64,000 nucleotides of DNA from Nocardia miyunensis NBRC 108239 (GTDB lineage: Bacteria > Actinomycetota > Actinomycetes > Mycobacteriales > Mycobacteriaceae), in assembly GCF_001613065.1 (NCBI RefSeq), contig NZ_BDBQ01000040.1:107333-171332 (forward strand), given 5' to 3'. A program made the position numbers and the translations under genes. This document shows, in pieces, positions 8,574-16,022 of the stretch. The notes below the pieces were generated by a model that saw only the letters and a program-made list of their open reading frames with translations, made no database searches and was not told the DNA's origin. The stretch's first letter is position 1; each line of letters starts with the position of its first letter.

Positions 8574-9415
8574 CGTGCACCCTCCGGCTGCCGCACGGTC
8601 CGCAGATACAACACCGCGGTGCCGAGCGAAATAACCAGCACGACAAGGGAAACGCAGCTCGCGACCGCGGGATTCTGCAGATTCGAGTACCACTGATACG
8701 TCTCGCCGACCAGCAGTGGGAAATCGCGCCCGGTCAAGGCCTGCGCGACCGCGAAGGCCTGCAGCGCCAGGATGGTTCGCAGGATCAGCGCCGCCTGCAG
8801 GCTCGGTCCGAGCAGCGGCAGCGTGACGTGCCGCAGCCGCTGCCAGAGGCTCGCGCCGAAAACTTGTGCGGCCTCGTCGTAATCTCGCGGAATCAGCTGC
8901 ACTCCCGCGACCACGATGACGAACACCAGCGAAGTGGCACGCCAGATCTCGGCGAGCACGACGGCCAACAGCATGGTGCCGGTGTGCTGGTAGCTCAACC
9001 ACTGCACCCCGTCGTGGGACAGCCCGAGCCATACCAGCAGCGAATTCAGGTATCCGCGGTTGCCGAAGATCGACAGCCACACCAGGCCCGCGGCCAGCTC
9101 CGAGATCGCCAGTGGCAGGCACCAGAGATAGAAGTGCCCACTGGCGAATCCGGGCCGGGACTGCAGCAGCAGCGCCATCCCGACCGCGAGCGCCAGCTGG
9201 ATCGGGACGACGATGACGAGCAGCAGCAACGTATTCCGCAGCGCTTTCAGGAAGTACGGATCACCGAACAGACGCTGCCAGTTGGCGAGCGTGAAGCCGT
9301 GACCGTTTCCGAAGGCGGCCAGCACGCCCTGTACCAGCGGCCAGCCGAACAGCGCCGCCATCAGCACCAGCGAGGGCAGCAGCAGCATCCACGGGGAGCG
9401 CGATCGTGCGGTCAT
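8570..9415 (-). CDS. Sugar ABC importer permease (MalF/SugA type)
   Basis: About 281 residues, beginning MTARSRSPWMLLLPS with an N-terminal membrane helix typical of MalF-like subunits. The EAA loop reads DYDEAAQVFGASLWQRLRHV. The start at 9415 is only 2 bases downstream of the binding-protein stop, and the end overlaps the next permease by 4 bases. Partner of the 7689-8573 permease in the membrane. Confidence 0.9.
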   Translation of the reverse strand: MTARSRSPWMLLLPSLVLMAALFGWPLVQGVLAAFGNGHGFTLANWQRLFGDPYFLKALRNTLLLLVIVVPIQLALAVGMALLLQSRPGFASGHFYLWCLPLAISELAAGLVWLSIFGNRGYLNSLLVWLGLSHDGVQWLSYQHTGTMLLAVVLAEIWRATSLVFVIVVAGVQLIPRDYDEAAQVFGASLWQRLRHVTLPLLGPSLQAALILRTILALQAFAVAQALTGRDFPLLVGETYQWYSNLQNPAVASCVSLVVLVISLGTAVLYLRTVRQPEGAR

Positions 9416-9417
9416 GG

Positions 9418-10728
9418 CTACTCCACCCGACACAGTTCGGCGGCCGGGTCGGGGGCCCAGCACGGCACCTTCAGGTCGTCGAGGATGCCTTGCAGCACCC
9501 GCGCCTGCTGATCCAGTGTCGATCGAATATCGGCCCCGCCCAGCACGATCGAGCGAAAACTGTCTTGGAACACCTTGCTCACCTCACCCTCGCGCCGGCC
9601 CAGGCCCACCGGCGGCAGCGAGACGATCGCGCCGGGCGCCTGCTGCTGGCGTTGCACCGCATCGGCCTCGAGTTTTATCGCAGGGGGCAGATCTTGCGGG
9701 ATCGCCGCGCTGACGGCAGGGAAGAAACCATTGGAGCGCAGCAGCGCGATCTGCTTGTCCGGCTGGGCGAATGCGGTGATGGTGCGCTGTGCCAGCTCGA
9801 AATCCGGGCAGCCCTCGGGAATTGCCAGCCCGGCCAGCACGGCCATGTAGCCCAGTCCGTGCTTGCCGCGCGGCGCGGGCATCATCCGCCAATTCTGCGG
9901 ATCGCGTTCGGGTGCGTGTACCAAGCGCACCACGTGATCCCAGGCCATGCGCACCTCGCCGCTCTCGAGCGGCTCCTGCATGAAGTCGTAGGTCGTGCTC
10001 GCCGGGACACAGTTGGCCCACAGCTCGCGGAAATACTCCCAGGCGGTCACGGCCTCGGCGGAACGAAACGTGGTGATCTGGCCGCCGGTGAACGACGGCA
10101 GCAGATAACCCTGAGTGAACCTGTGCAGCAGGCCTTTCGGGCCCGCGGGCAGGCCCAGCATCGGGCGATTGCCGTTGGCGCGGCGCGCCGCGACGGCCCA
10201 GTCGAGAAACTGGTCGTAGGTCAGCGCCGCCGCATCGGCGCCGGAGGGCAGGTGCTCCAGCGCGTCGGCGTGTGCGGCGAGGACGTAACTCGCTGTGGCC
10301 CAGGGGATGTACCAGGTGCGGTCGGTGCCGGCCTTCGCGAGCTGCAGGTAATCCGGGGACCAGCCGCGGTTTCCGAGATCGATGAGCAACCCGGTCAAGT
10401 CCCGCAGGTATTTCGGGGCCAGCGGGGCCAGGTCGCCGTGCAGACCGGCGAGCAGCCCGATCTTCGTCGAACCCGCCCCCACCTGACTGCGCACCTGCGT
10501 CGAGAACGGGCCCTCCTCGACGGTCACATAGCTGACGCCGGGTGCGGTCCGGCCCAGCAGGGCCCGGAAGCGTTCGGCCTCGTCCGCGGGCCGAAACTGG
10601 GTGGACAGCAGGATCATCGCGCCACCACCGGTGGTGGCGAAGCCGGTGCATGCCGCCGCGGTGAGCGCCGCCGCGCCGATACCCGCCGCGTGCAGCAGGG
10701 ATCTGCGCGTCGTTCCCAGTGGTGGCAT
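9418..10728 (-). CDS. Sugar ABC importer substrate-binding lipoprotein
   Basis: About 436 residues. The N-terminus TTRRSLLHAAGIGAAALTAAAC looks like a combined Tat/lipoprotein signal with the lipidated Cys near residue 27. The rest fits an extracellular solute-binding protein of carbohydrate family 1. AAGGG lies just before the ATG at 10728. First gene of the operon. I cannot predict the ligand; similarity to LpqY (trehalose) is not obvious by eye. Confidence 0.85.
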   Translation of the reverse strand: MPPLGTTRRSLLHAAGIGAAALTAAACTGFATTGGGAMILLSTQFRPADEAERFRALLGRTAPGVSYVTVEEGPFSTQVRSQVGAGSTKIGLLAGLHGDLAPLAPKYLRDLTGLLIDLGNRGWSPDYLQLAKAGTDRTWYIPWATASYVLAAHADALEHLPSGADAAALTYDQFLDWAVAARRANGNRPMLGLPAGPKGLLHRFTQGYLLPSFTGGQITTFRSAEAVTAWEYFRELWANCVPASTTYDFMQEPLESGEVRMAWDHVVRLVHAPERDPQNWRMMPAPRGKHGLGYMAVLAGLAIPEGCPDFELAQRTITAFAQPDKQIALLRSNGFFPAVSAAIPQDLPPAIKLEADAVQRQQQAPGAIVSLPPVGLGRREGEVSKVFQDSFRSIVLGGADIRSTLDQQARVLQGILDDLKVPCWAPDPAAELCRVE

Positions 10729-10801
10729 CCCTTGCCCCTTGCAGCACTAGCAGTGACCTACAGCACGTTGCCAGGGTGGAACTTAAGTGCCGCAAGGGTG
10801 A

Positions 10802-11154
10802 TTGTCAAAGGAACCGACAGGAAGGAACATGCCCGTTACATCACGGTTCGTGCCGATGCGGCCCCTGTGTGGCGGACTGGCCGATGCGAATGTCCTACGG
10901 CGGCATCGTGATACACTCGGGCGCGTGGTCGATGAGGCCGCGCGCGTACGTGAACACCGGCCACCGCTGCCCGAATCCGAGCCCGTCGGAAGCATGCTGG
11001 GTGCACGAGCCGGACGCGATGATATCGCCATCGCGAAAAAGGCTGTGGCCGAAATGCTTTCGGGGCTCACCGGAACATCCCTCGGTCGCGGTGAACGAGC
11101 GGGGCGGTCACGCGGACGTTCATCCGCCGCCGCAACCGTGGATGGTCGTGCGCC
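10802..11154 (+). other. Open but unrecognised segment joined to the fadD remnant
   Basis: The frame from 10802 runs open into the fadD-like remnant in phase with it up to 11240. Its ~118 residues (for example GRVVDEAARVREH and AIAKKAVAEMLSGL) match nothing I know. It is either the decayed front of the same gene or a foreign piece fused to it by deletion. Confidence 0.3.
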
Positions 11155-11716
11155 GTTGGAGTTCATCGCCGAACTCGATTTACCCGGCATCGACCCGGAC
11201 TTGCTGGATCCCGGCGAGTCGTCGGTATTGCTGTTCCTGCATTGCTGTTCCTGCCAATGGCGCATGTACTCGGCCGGATCGTCGAGATCGCGGCGGCGTT
11301 CGCTCCGGTCCGCATTGCCCATGTCGGTGATGTCAAGAACGTCACCGCCGAACTCGGCGCCTTCCGTCCGACTCTGATCCTGGGTGTCCCGCGCGTCTTC
11401 GAAAAGGTCTACAACACCGCCCGAACTCGAGCTCAACTCGCCGCTCGCGGCAGAATCTTCGATATGGCGGCCACCACCGCCATCGATTACAGCCGCGCTC
11501 TGGACACGGCCGGGTTCCACTGTCCCTGCCGCATTCCAGGCAGCCATCGATAACGGCAACCGGGCCGTTTCCCAAGCCGAGGCCGTCCGCAAATTCCGCA
11601 TATTGGATGCGGACCTCACCGAGGCGAACGGATATGCCACGCCTTCGCTGAAACTCGAGCGCAATATCGTGCTCCGAGACTTCGCCGCGGAGGTCACCGC
11701 TCTCTACGGCACATGA
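11155..11716 (+). pseudogene. Decayed long-chain acyl-CoA synthetase (FadD15-like)
   Basis: Three pieces of one enzyme lie in order but in different frames. Up to 11240 the frame reads DPGESSVLLFL. A 14-bp tandem duplication then shifts the frame, and from 11242 it reads LFLPMAHVLGRIVEIAA through RPTLILGVPRVFEKVYNTA to about 11515. From about 11520 a third register holds only the C-terminus (AIDNGNRAVSQAEAVRKFRI to FAAEVTALYGT). The central several hundred residues, with the adenylation core, are deleted. Intact family members activate fatty acids to acyl-CoA. Not functional. Confidence 0.8.
11227..11254 (+). repeat. 14-bp perfect tandem duplication inside the fadD remnant
   Basis: ATTGCTGTTCCTGC occurs at 11227-11240 and again at 11241-11254. 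Removing one copy restores a single frame across LLFLPMAHVLGR, so this duplication is itself a frame-breaking mutation. Confidence 0.9.
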
Positions 11717-11857
11717 ATACGGCGACAGCGGATCACCGAGCCGGTCCGGGACGCAGCGGTTTCAGCCCATTCCACGTGTGATCCCCCCTGAGTGCGCCGC
11801 CCCGGTATCCGCCGCCGCAGCCTTGCGCGGACATTGGGATGGTGTGCTCGGTGGCAC

Positions 11858-11871
11858 GGGTCTTTCGGCCC
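11858..11871 (+). promoter_or_regulatory. DevR (DosR) box upstream of the USP operon
   Basis: GGGTCTTTCGGCCC matches 13 of 14 positions of the published-style DosR core GGGACTTTNGGCCC. It lies 87 bp before the USP start at 11959. Confidence 0.7.
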
Positions 11872-11958
11872 TTTGGGGCGCGGAGGGTGGGGGGTGAGGC
11901 TGGGTGCAACGCATCATCCGGTGCGACGGATGGTGACCGTCCAGCGGGAGAGCCTGCG

Positions 11959-12897
11959 ATGAATACTCACTACAGCGATGATGCCCGGCACCTGGCTTCC
12001 GCGCCGATCGTGGTGGGGGTGGACGGGTCCGTGGCCGCCGACACCGCGGTGGCCTGGGCTGCCGTGACCGCAGTGGATCGTGGGCGAGATCTGCGCATCG
12101 TGCAGGGAATGGACCTGAAGGGGATGCGCCGGGTGTTCGAGCCCTATTACGCGCTGGAACCGCCGGTACTCGACGCGTTGAAGGTGCACAGCCAGGAGAC
12201 GGTGGACCGGTGTGCGCGGATGGCAGCGGATATCGCGCCGGGAATTCGGATCGAGACCGAGGTGTCCACGGCGGATCCGGTCGGATTGCTGTTGCGATGC
12301 GCCCCGACGGCGCATCTGCTGGCCCTGGGCGCGTCGGGCGCGAGTGGGCTTGCCGCACACGTGGGTTCGACAATGCTGGCGGTGACCTCGCACGCGGAAG
12401 GTGCGGTGGTGGTCGTGCGGACCGATCCCGATTCCGGTAGGCGGGTACGCCGGGACGGGCCGGTCGTGGTCGGCATGGACTGCGCCGGACCGGGAGAGGC
12501 CGCGCTCGGCGTCGCGTTCGAGGAGGCGTCCGAACGAGGCGCCGAACTGGTGGCGGTGCACGTCTGGAACGACATGAGTTTCGGACGGTATGCGGGCGAT
12601 TCCGCCATACTGTTCCCGGCGCCGGACGTGGAGATGACCGAGCAGGCCCTCGTCGCCGAGCGGCTGGCCGGATGGCAGGAAAAATACCCGGAAGTCCTGG
12701 TGAATCGCCGCGTGTATCCCTCGGACACGGCAGGCACGCTGCTCGCCTGGTCACGGTCGGCTCAGTTGCTGGTTGTCGGCAGCCGCGGCCGAGGCGCCTT
12801 CCGGAGTCTGCTGCTCGGCTCGACCTCCAATGCGCTCGTGCAACACGCGCTGTGCCCGGTGATGGTCGTGCACGCCCACGATCGGAGCTCAGCATGA
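11959..12897 (+). CDS. Tandem-domain universal stress protein
   Basis: About 312 residues with two USP domains. The first opens with VVVGVDGS and the second with VVVGMDCAG; the second ends with the ATP-binding block VVGSRGRGAFRSLLLGSTSN. The first domain has the weaker form LGASGASGLAAHVGS. The start at 11959 has GGGAG 8 bases upstream. Two-domain USPs of this kind (Rv2005c, Rv2028c, Rv2623) are part of the mycobacterial DosR regulon. First gene of a set with the Rv1733c-like gene and a second USP, behind a good DevR box. Confidence 0.9.
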   Translation: MNTHYSDDARHLASAPIVVGVDGSVAADTAVAWAAVTAVDRGRDLRIVQGMDLKGMRRVFEPYYALEPPVLDALKVHSQETVDRCARMAADIAPGIRIETEVSTADPVGLLLRCAPTAHLLALGASGASGLAAHVGSTMLAVTSHAEGAVVVVRTDPDSGRRVRRDGPVVVGMDCAGPGEAALGVAFEEASERGAELVAVHVWNDMSFGRYAGDSAILFPAPDVEMTEQALVAERLAGWQEKYPEVLVNRRVYPSDTAGTLLAWSRSAQLLVVGSRGRGAFRSLLLGSTSNALVQHALCPVMVVHAHDRSSA

Positions 12898-12942
12898 ACG
12901 CCGGCCCGACGGCGCACTGCACGCGGCGAGGTGGAGTGACCC

Positions 12943-13605
12943 ATGAGCGGTGACATTCGGCCGTTTCGGTGGATGCGGAAAGGACACCCCGAGCATCCCG
13001 CCGCCATGGTGGCCTATCCGTCGATACTGTTGCGGTGGTGGCGATTCCAACCGTTCAGCCACAACCCGCTGATGCGGGGATCGGACCGGGTCCAAGGGTT
13101 TGCACGAGCGATAGCGCTGATCGTGGTACTCGCGGCGATTCCGTGCGCGGCGGCGGCGGGCACTGCCGGTTATACCGCGGCCGCGGAGCATATCCGGGCC
13201 GATAACGCGACGAAGGTGGCGGTCCAGGCCACCTTGACGGCCGACCCGATCAAGGGTGTCACGGTCGGCTCCGGTGTGGCCGCTACCGCGGCACAGGCGC
13301 CGGTGAGCTGGGTTCGGAACGGACGCGGCGGGCAGGCGAATGTCGATGTTCCCGAGAATGCGGTGCGCGGCGACACGATCGAAGTGTGGCTCGGCCCGAG
13401 CGGCCGGCCGGTCGCTGCCCCGACGCCGTCGGAGACCGCCGGAGTCTTCGGTTTCGGTGCCGCCCTCACCCTGCTGGTGATCGTATGGGCAAGTGTCGCA
13501 GCCGTTCTCGGTGTGGTGCAGTGGGTGCTGAATCGACGCCACGGCGTCGACTGGGCGCGCGAATGGCGCCTGATCGGGCCTTCGTTCGGCCGGGACAACC
13601 GGTGA
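12943..13605 (+). CDS. Rv1733c-like two-helix membrane protein
   Basis: About 220 residues. Near the N-terminus is the family hallmark FSHNPLMRGSDRVQG, then a membrane helix (IALIVVLAAIPCAAAAGTAGY, ~residues 48-68), a soluble extracytoplasmic middle with VSWVRNGRG, a second helix (~167-190) and a short cytoplasmic tail. In M. tuberculosis this family is a DosR-regulated membrane antigen of unknown biochemical role. It sits between two USP genes with short gaps (45 and 46 bases), so co-transcription is likely. Confidence 0.85.
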   Translation: MSGDIRPFRWMRKGHPEHPAAMVAYPSILLRWWRFQPFSHNPLMRGSDRVQGFARAIALIVVLAAIPCAAAAGTAGYTAAAEHIRADNATKVAVQATLTADPIKGVTVGSGVAATAAQAPVSWVRNGRGGQANVDVPENAVRGDTIEVWLGPSGRPVAAPTPSETAGVFGFGAALTLLVIVWASVAAVLGVVQWVLNRRHGVDWAREWRLIGPSFGRDNR

Positions 13606-13651
13606 TGGGACGGATACGAGCGACTCGACGGACGATCCCGCGGAGAACACC

Positions 13652-14560
13652 ATGACCTCACCGGTCGCATCGTCGCAGCCCGATCCGAACCCTTCCGTAC
13701 TGGCCGCGGTCGACGGCTCGGCCGTGTCCTACCAGGCTGCGGCATGGGCGGCGGCCGACGCGGCGCTACACGGATGCGGGCTGCATCTGGTGACCTCGGT
13801 GTCGCTGCCCGCCGGGTACGGGCCCGGGGCGATACTCACCGGAACCGACACCGACTGGCTGCGGACCGAAGGGGAGCGGATTCTCACCGAAGGCGCCCGA
13901 GCCGCCCGAGCCGGCGCACCGGGCTCGGTGCCGCCGATCAGCACCGAGGTGAGTTGGTCGCGGGTCATTCCGGATCTGATCGAACGATCACGCAGTGCCC
14001 GGATGCTCGTGGTCGGCAACCACGGCATCGGCGCACTGCGCCGCGGGCTGCTCGGATCGGTGACCACCGCGATGCTGCGCCATGCCCACTGTCCGGTCGC
14101 GGTCATCCACTATCGGCAGGCCGACGATCCCGCCGCGGCGAGGGGACCGGTCGTGGTCGGAGTGGACGGAAGCGCCAACAGCATGCCCGCGGTGGCCGTG
14201 GCGCTCGAGGAGGCGTCGTTGCGGAAGGCCGGCCTCACCGCGGTGCACGCCTGGAGCGACGTGCCGGTGACGTTTCCCATGTCGGTGGACTGGGAGGGCG
14301 CGTTGCGCGATACCGAGGACGCTGTACTGGCCGAGACCATGGCCGGCTGGGCCGAGCGATATCCGGACGTGCCGGTGCGGCGAATCCTGGTGCAGGACCG
14401 CCCGGTTCGCGCATTGCTCGACCAGGCCGAGTCGGCGCAGCTGATGGTCGTGGGCAGTCACGGCCGCGGCGGCTTCAGCGGGATGCTACTGGGAGCCACC
14501 AGCAACGCGCTGGCCCACTCCGTGGAATGCCCGATCGTCATCGTTCGCGAGCGCGGGTGA
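13652..14560 (+). CDS. Tandem-domain universal stress protein
   Basis: About 302 residues with two USP domains, both with intact nucleotide-binding blocks: VVGNHGIGALRRGLLGSVTT in the first and VVGSHGRGGFSGMLLGATSN in the second. Opening strands VLAAVDGSAVSY and VVVGVDGSANS. Third gene of the USP-membrane protein-USP group and convergent with devR, only 36 bases away. A decayed relative lies at 35162-35419. Confidence 0.9.
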   Translation: MTSPVASSQPDPNPSVLAAVDGSAVSYQAAAWAAADAALHGCGLHLVTSVSLPAGYGPGAILTGTDTDWLRTEGERILTEGARAARAGAPGSVPPISTEVSWSRVIPDLIERSRSARMLVVGNHGIGALRRGLLGSVTTAMLRHAHCPVAVIHYRQADDPAAARGPVVVGVDGSANSMPAVAVALEEASLRKAGLTAVHAWSDVPVTFPMSVDWEGALRDTEDAVLAETMAGWAERYPDVPVRRILVQDRPVRALLDQAESAQLMVVGSHGRGGFSGMLLGATSNALAHSVECPIVIVRERG

Positions 14561-14596
14561 GTCCCGTCGACGGCAGGTGCGTGGCCGCATGGATGC

Positions 14597-15244
14597 TCAG
14601 TTCAGGTTCGTCTTCTCCGCACGAAGCTTCGATGCGTAGACCGCGGCCTGCGTGCGGCGTTCCATGCCGAGCTTGCCCAGCAAGCGAGATACGTAGTTCT
14701 TGACGGTCTTCTCGGCCAGGAACATCCGCTGGGCGATCTGGCGGTTTGTCAGGCCGTCGCCGAGCAGATCGAGCAGTTTACGTTCGGTGTCGGTGAGATC
14801 GGCCAGCGGACCGTCGGGCTCGGCGCTGCGGCGCAGCCGATCCATCAGCGCGGCCGTGGCCCGGCTGTCCAGCAGCGAACGTCCCGCGGCGATCGTCTCG
14901 ACAGCCTGAGCCAGCTCCATCCCTTTGATGTCCTTGACGACATAGCCGCTCGCGCCGGCGAGGATCGCGTCGAGCATGGCCTGCTGGTCGGTGAAGGAGG
15001 TCAGGATCAGGCACCGCAGGCCCTCGACCTTGGACAGCAGCTCGCGGCACAGCTCGATGCCATTGCCGTCGGGCAGGCGCACGTCGAGTATCGCGACGTC
15101 GGGGCGCAAGGCCGGGATCCGAGCCAGGGCGTGAGTGACATCGCCGGCCTCGCCGACGACGGTCAGTTCGGGGTCCTCCTCGAGTAGTTCGATCAGACCA
15201 CGTCGCACTATTTCATGGTCATCGACGAGAAAGACCCTGGTCAT
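14597..15244 (-). CDS. devR: Hypoxia/dormancy response regulator DevR (DosR)
   Basis: About 215 residues, NarL/LuxR family. The receiver domain shows VFLVDDHEIVRRGLIELL, the phospho-acceptor Asp54 in AILDVRLPDGNGIELC, and SGYVVKDIKGMEL. The C-terminal HTH has LTNRQIAQRMFLAEKTVKNY and LGKLGMERRTQAAV, nearly identical by eye to M. tuberculosis DosR including the DNA-contact Lys and Asn of VKNY. It should activate the surrounding dormancy genes. No sensor kinase (DevS/DosT) lies next to it, which differs from M. tuberculosis; the upstream neighbour is a broken flavodoxin. Confidence 0.92.
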   Translation of the reverse strand: MTRVFLVDDHEIVRRGLIELLEEDPELTVVGEAGDVTHALARIPALRPDVAILDVRLPDGNGIELCRELLSKVEGLRCLILTSFTDQQAMLDAILAGASGYVVKDIKGMELAQAVETIAAGRSLLDSRATAALMDRLRRSAEPDGPLADLTDTERKLLDLLGDGLTNRQIAQRMFLAEKTVKNYVSRLLGKLGMERRTQAAVYASKLRAEKTNLN

Positions 15245-15282
15245 GGGGTATCCAATCTATCCGACCAGTATTGCCATGAACA

Positions 15283-15825
15283 CTAACCCCGCACAGCGGT
15301 CACCGATGGGGCCGAAAGTCCCCACGCAAAGGTCGGCGCCGCTTTTCGAATGTCTCGGACAGTGGCCGACGACTTGTTGCCGGTCAGGTCGGCCGCTCGA
15401 ATATCGACGACGAGGGCATCGGGCCGCCCAAAAACCTGTGCAGGGCACGGTGGGCAGCGGGACTCCGGTCCGTTCGTATTGTCCGGCGAAGGCGGCGTAT
15501 TCGACCGAGTGGATCGAATCACGCAGTGTGGCAATCTTTTCCGGCACACGCGCAGTGCGGGAACGAGGCCGACGCTGAAGACCCAAACCGGTAAGGCGTT
15601 CAGTTCCGAGGCGTGGTGACGCACATATTCGTTGATGCTGCGCAGTAGGGCCATGTTGTGCACCGCGCTGCCGAGAATCACGGCATCGACGCATGACAAT
15701 TCGGGAGCATGTTCGACGTCGGCGAATTCGACGGCTGCGCCGCGTCCGGCGAGGTCGTCGGCGATGAATTCAGCAATTTCGCAGGTGGAGCCTTGTGCGG
15801 TCGCATATATCACGGCGATTGCCAT
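15283..15825 (-). pseudogene. Frameshifted flavodoxin-domain protein
   Basis: The start at 15825 gives a good flavodoxin opening (AVIYATAQGSTCEIAEFIAD, FMN phosphate loop) and continues through VILGSAVHNMALL to VWVFSVGLVPALR at about 15555. There the family sequence jumps to another frame (VPEKIATLRDSIHSVEYAAF, then AGQYERTGVPLP) before degrading. The residues expected between the two blocks are missing, so a small deletion with a frameshift is likely. The open frame continues to 15283 with unrelated sequence. Intact relatives resemble HemG-type flavodoxins. It shares a promoter region with ppsA. Confidence 0.65.
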
Positions 15826-15871
15826 CCCGCGAGGCGTCGGAACCGCCTGCCTCGCGTCGGCCCTCCAGTAC

Positions 15872-15906
15872 GGGACAGGTGCCGGGGTGACGGGGACTTC
15901 TGTCTC
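15872..15906. promoter_or_regulatory. DevR box pair in the flavodoxin-ppsA divergent region
   Basis: GGGACTTCTGTCTC at 15893-15906 matches the DosR core in 11 of 14 positions. A weaker GGGAC half site starts at 15872, 21 bp away, fitting the usual primary/secondary box spacing of two helical turns. The ppsA start is 117 bp downstream. Confidence 0.55.
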
Positions 15907-16022
15907 TAGGCCGACTCGAAGACGACAAGTTGAGTGGTATGTGCCGAGGTCTCCAGCGGCGTACCAGACACGACCGTGAGGGACTGACTCCGGACGGTAC
16001 GACGACAGCGGGAGTGGCAGAG

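Noticed and set aside
10783..11697. A 304-codon minus-strand open frame across the fadD remnant
   Set aside because: Low-complexity Ser/Arg-rich translation with no family features; the plus strand carries clear FadD15 blocks.
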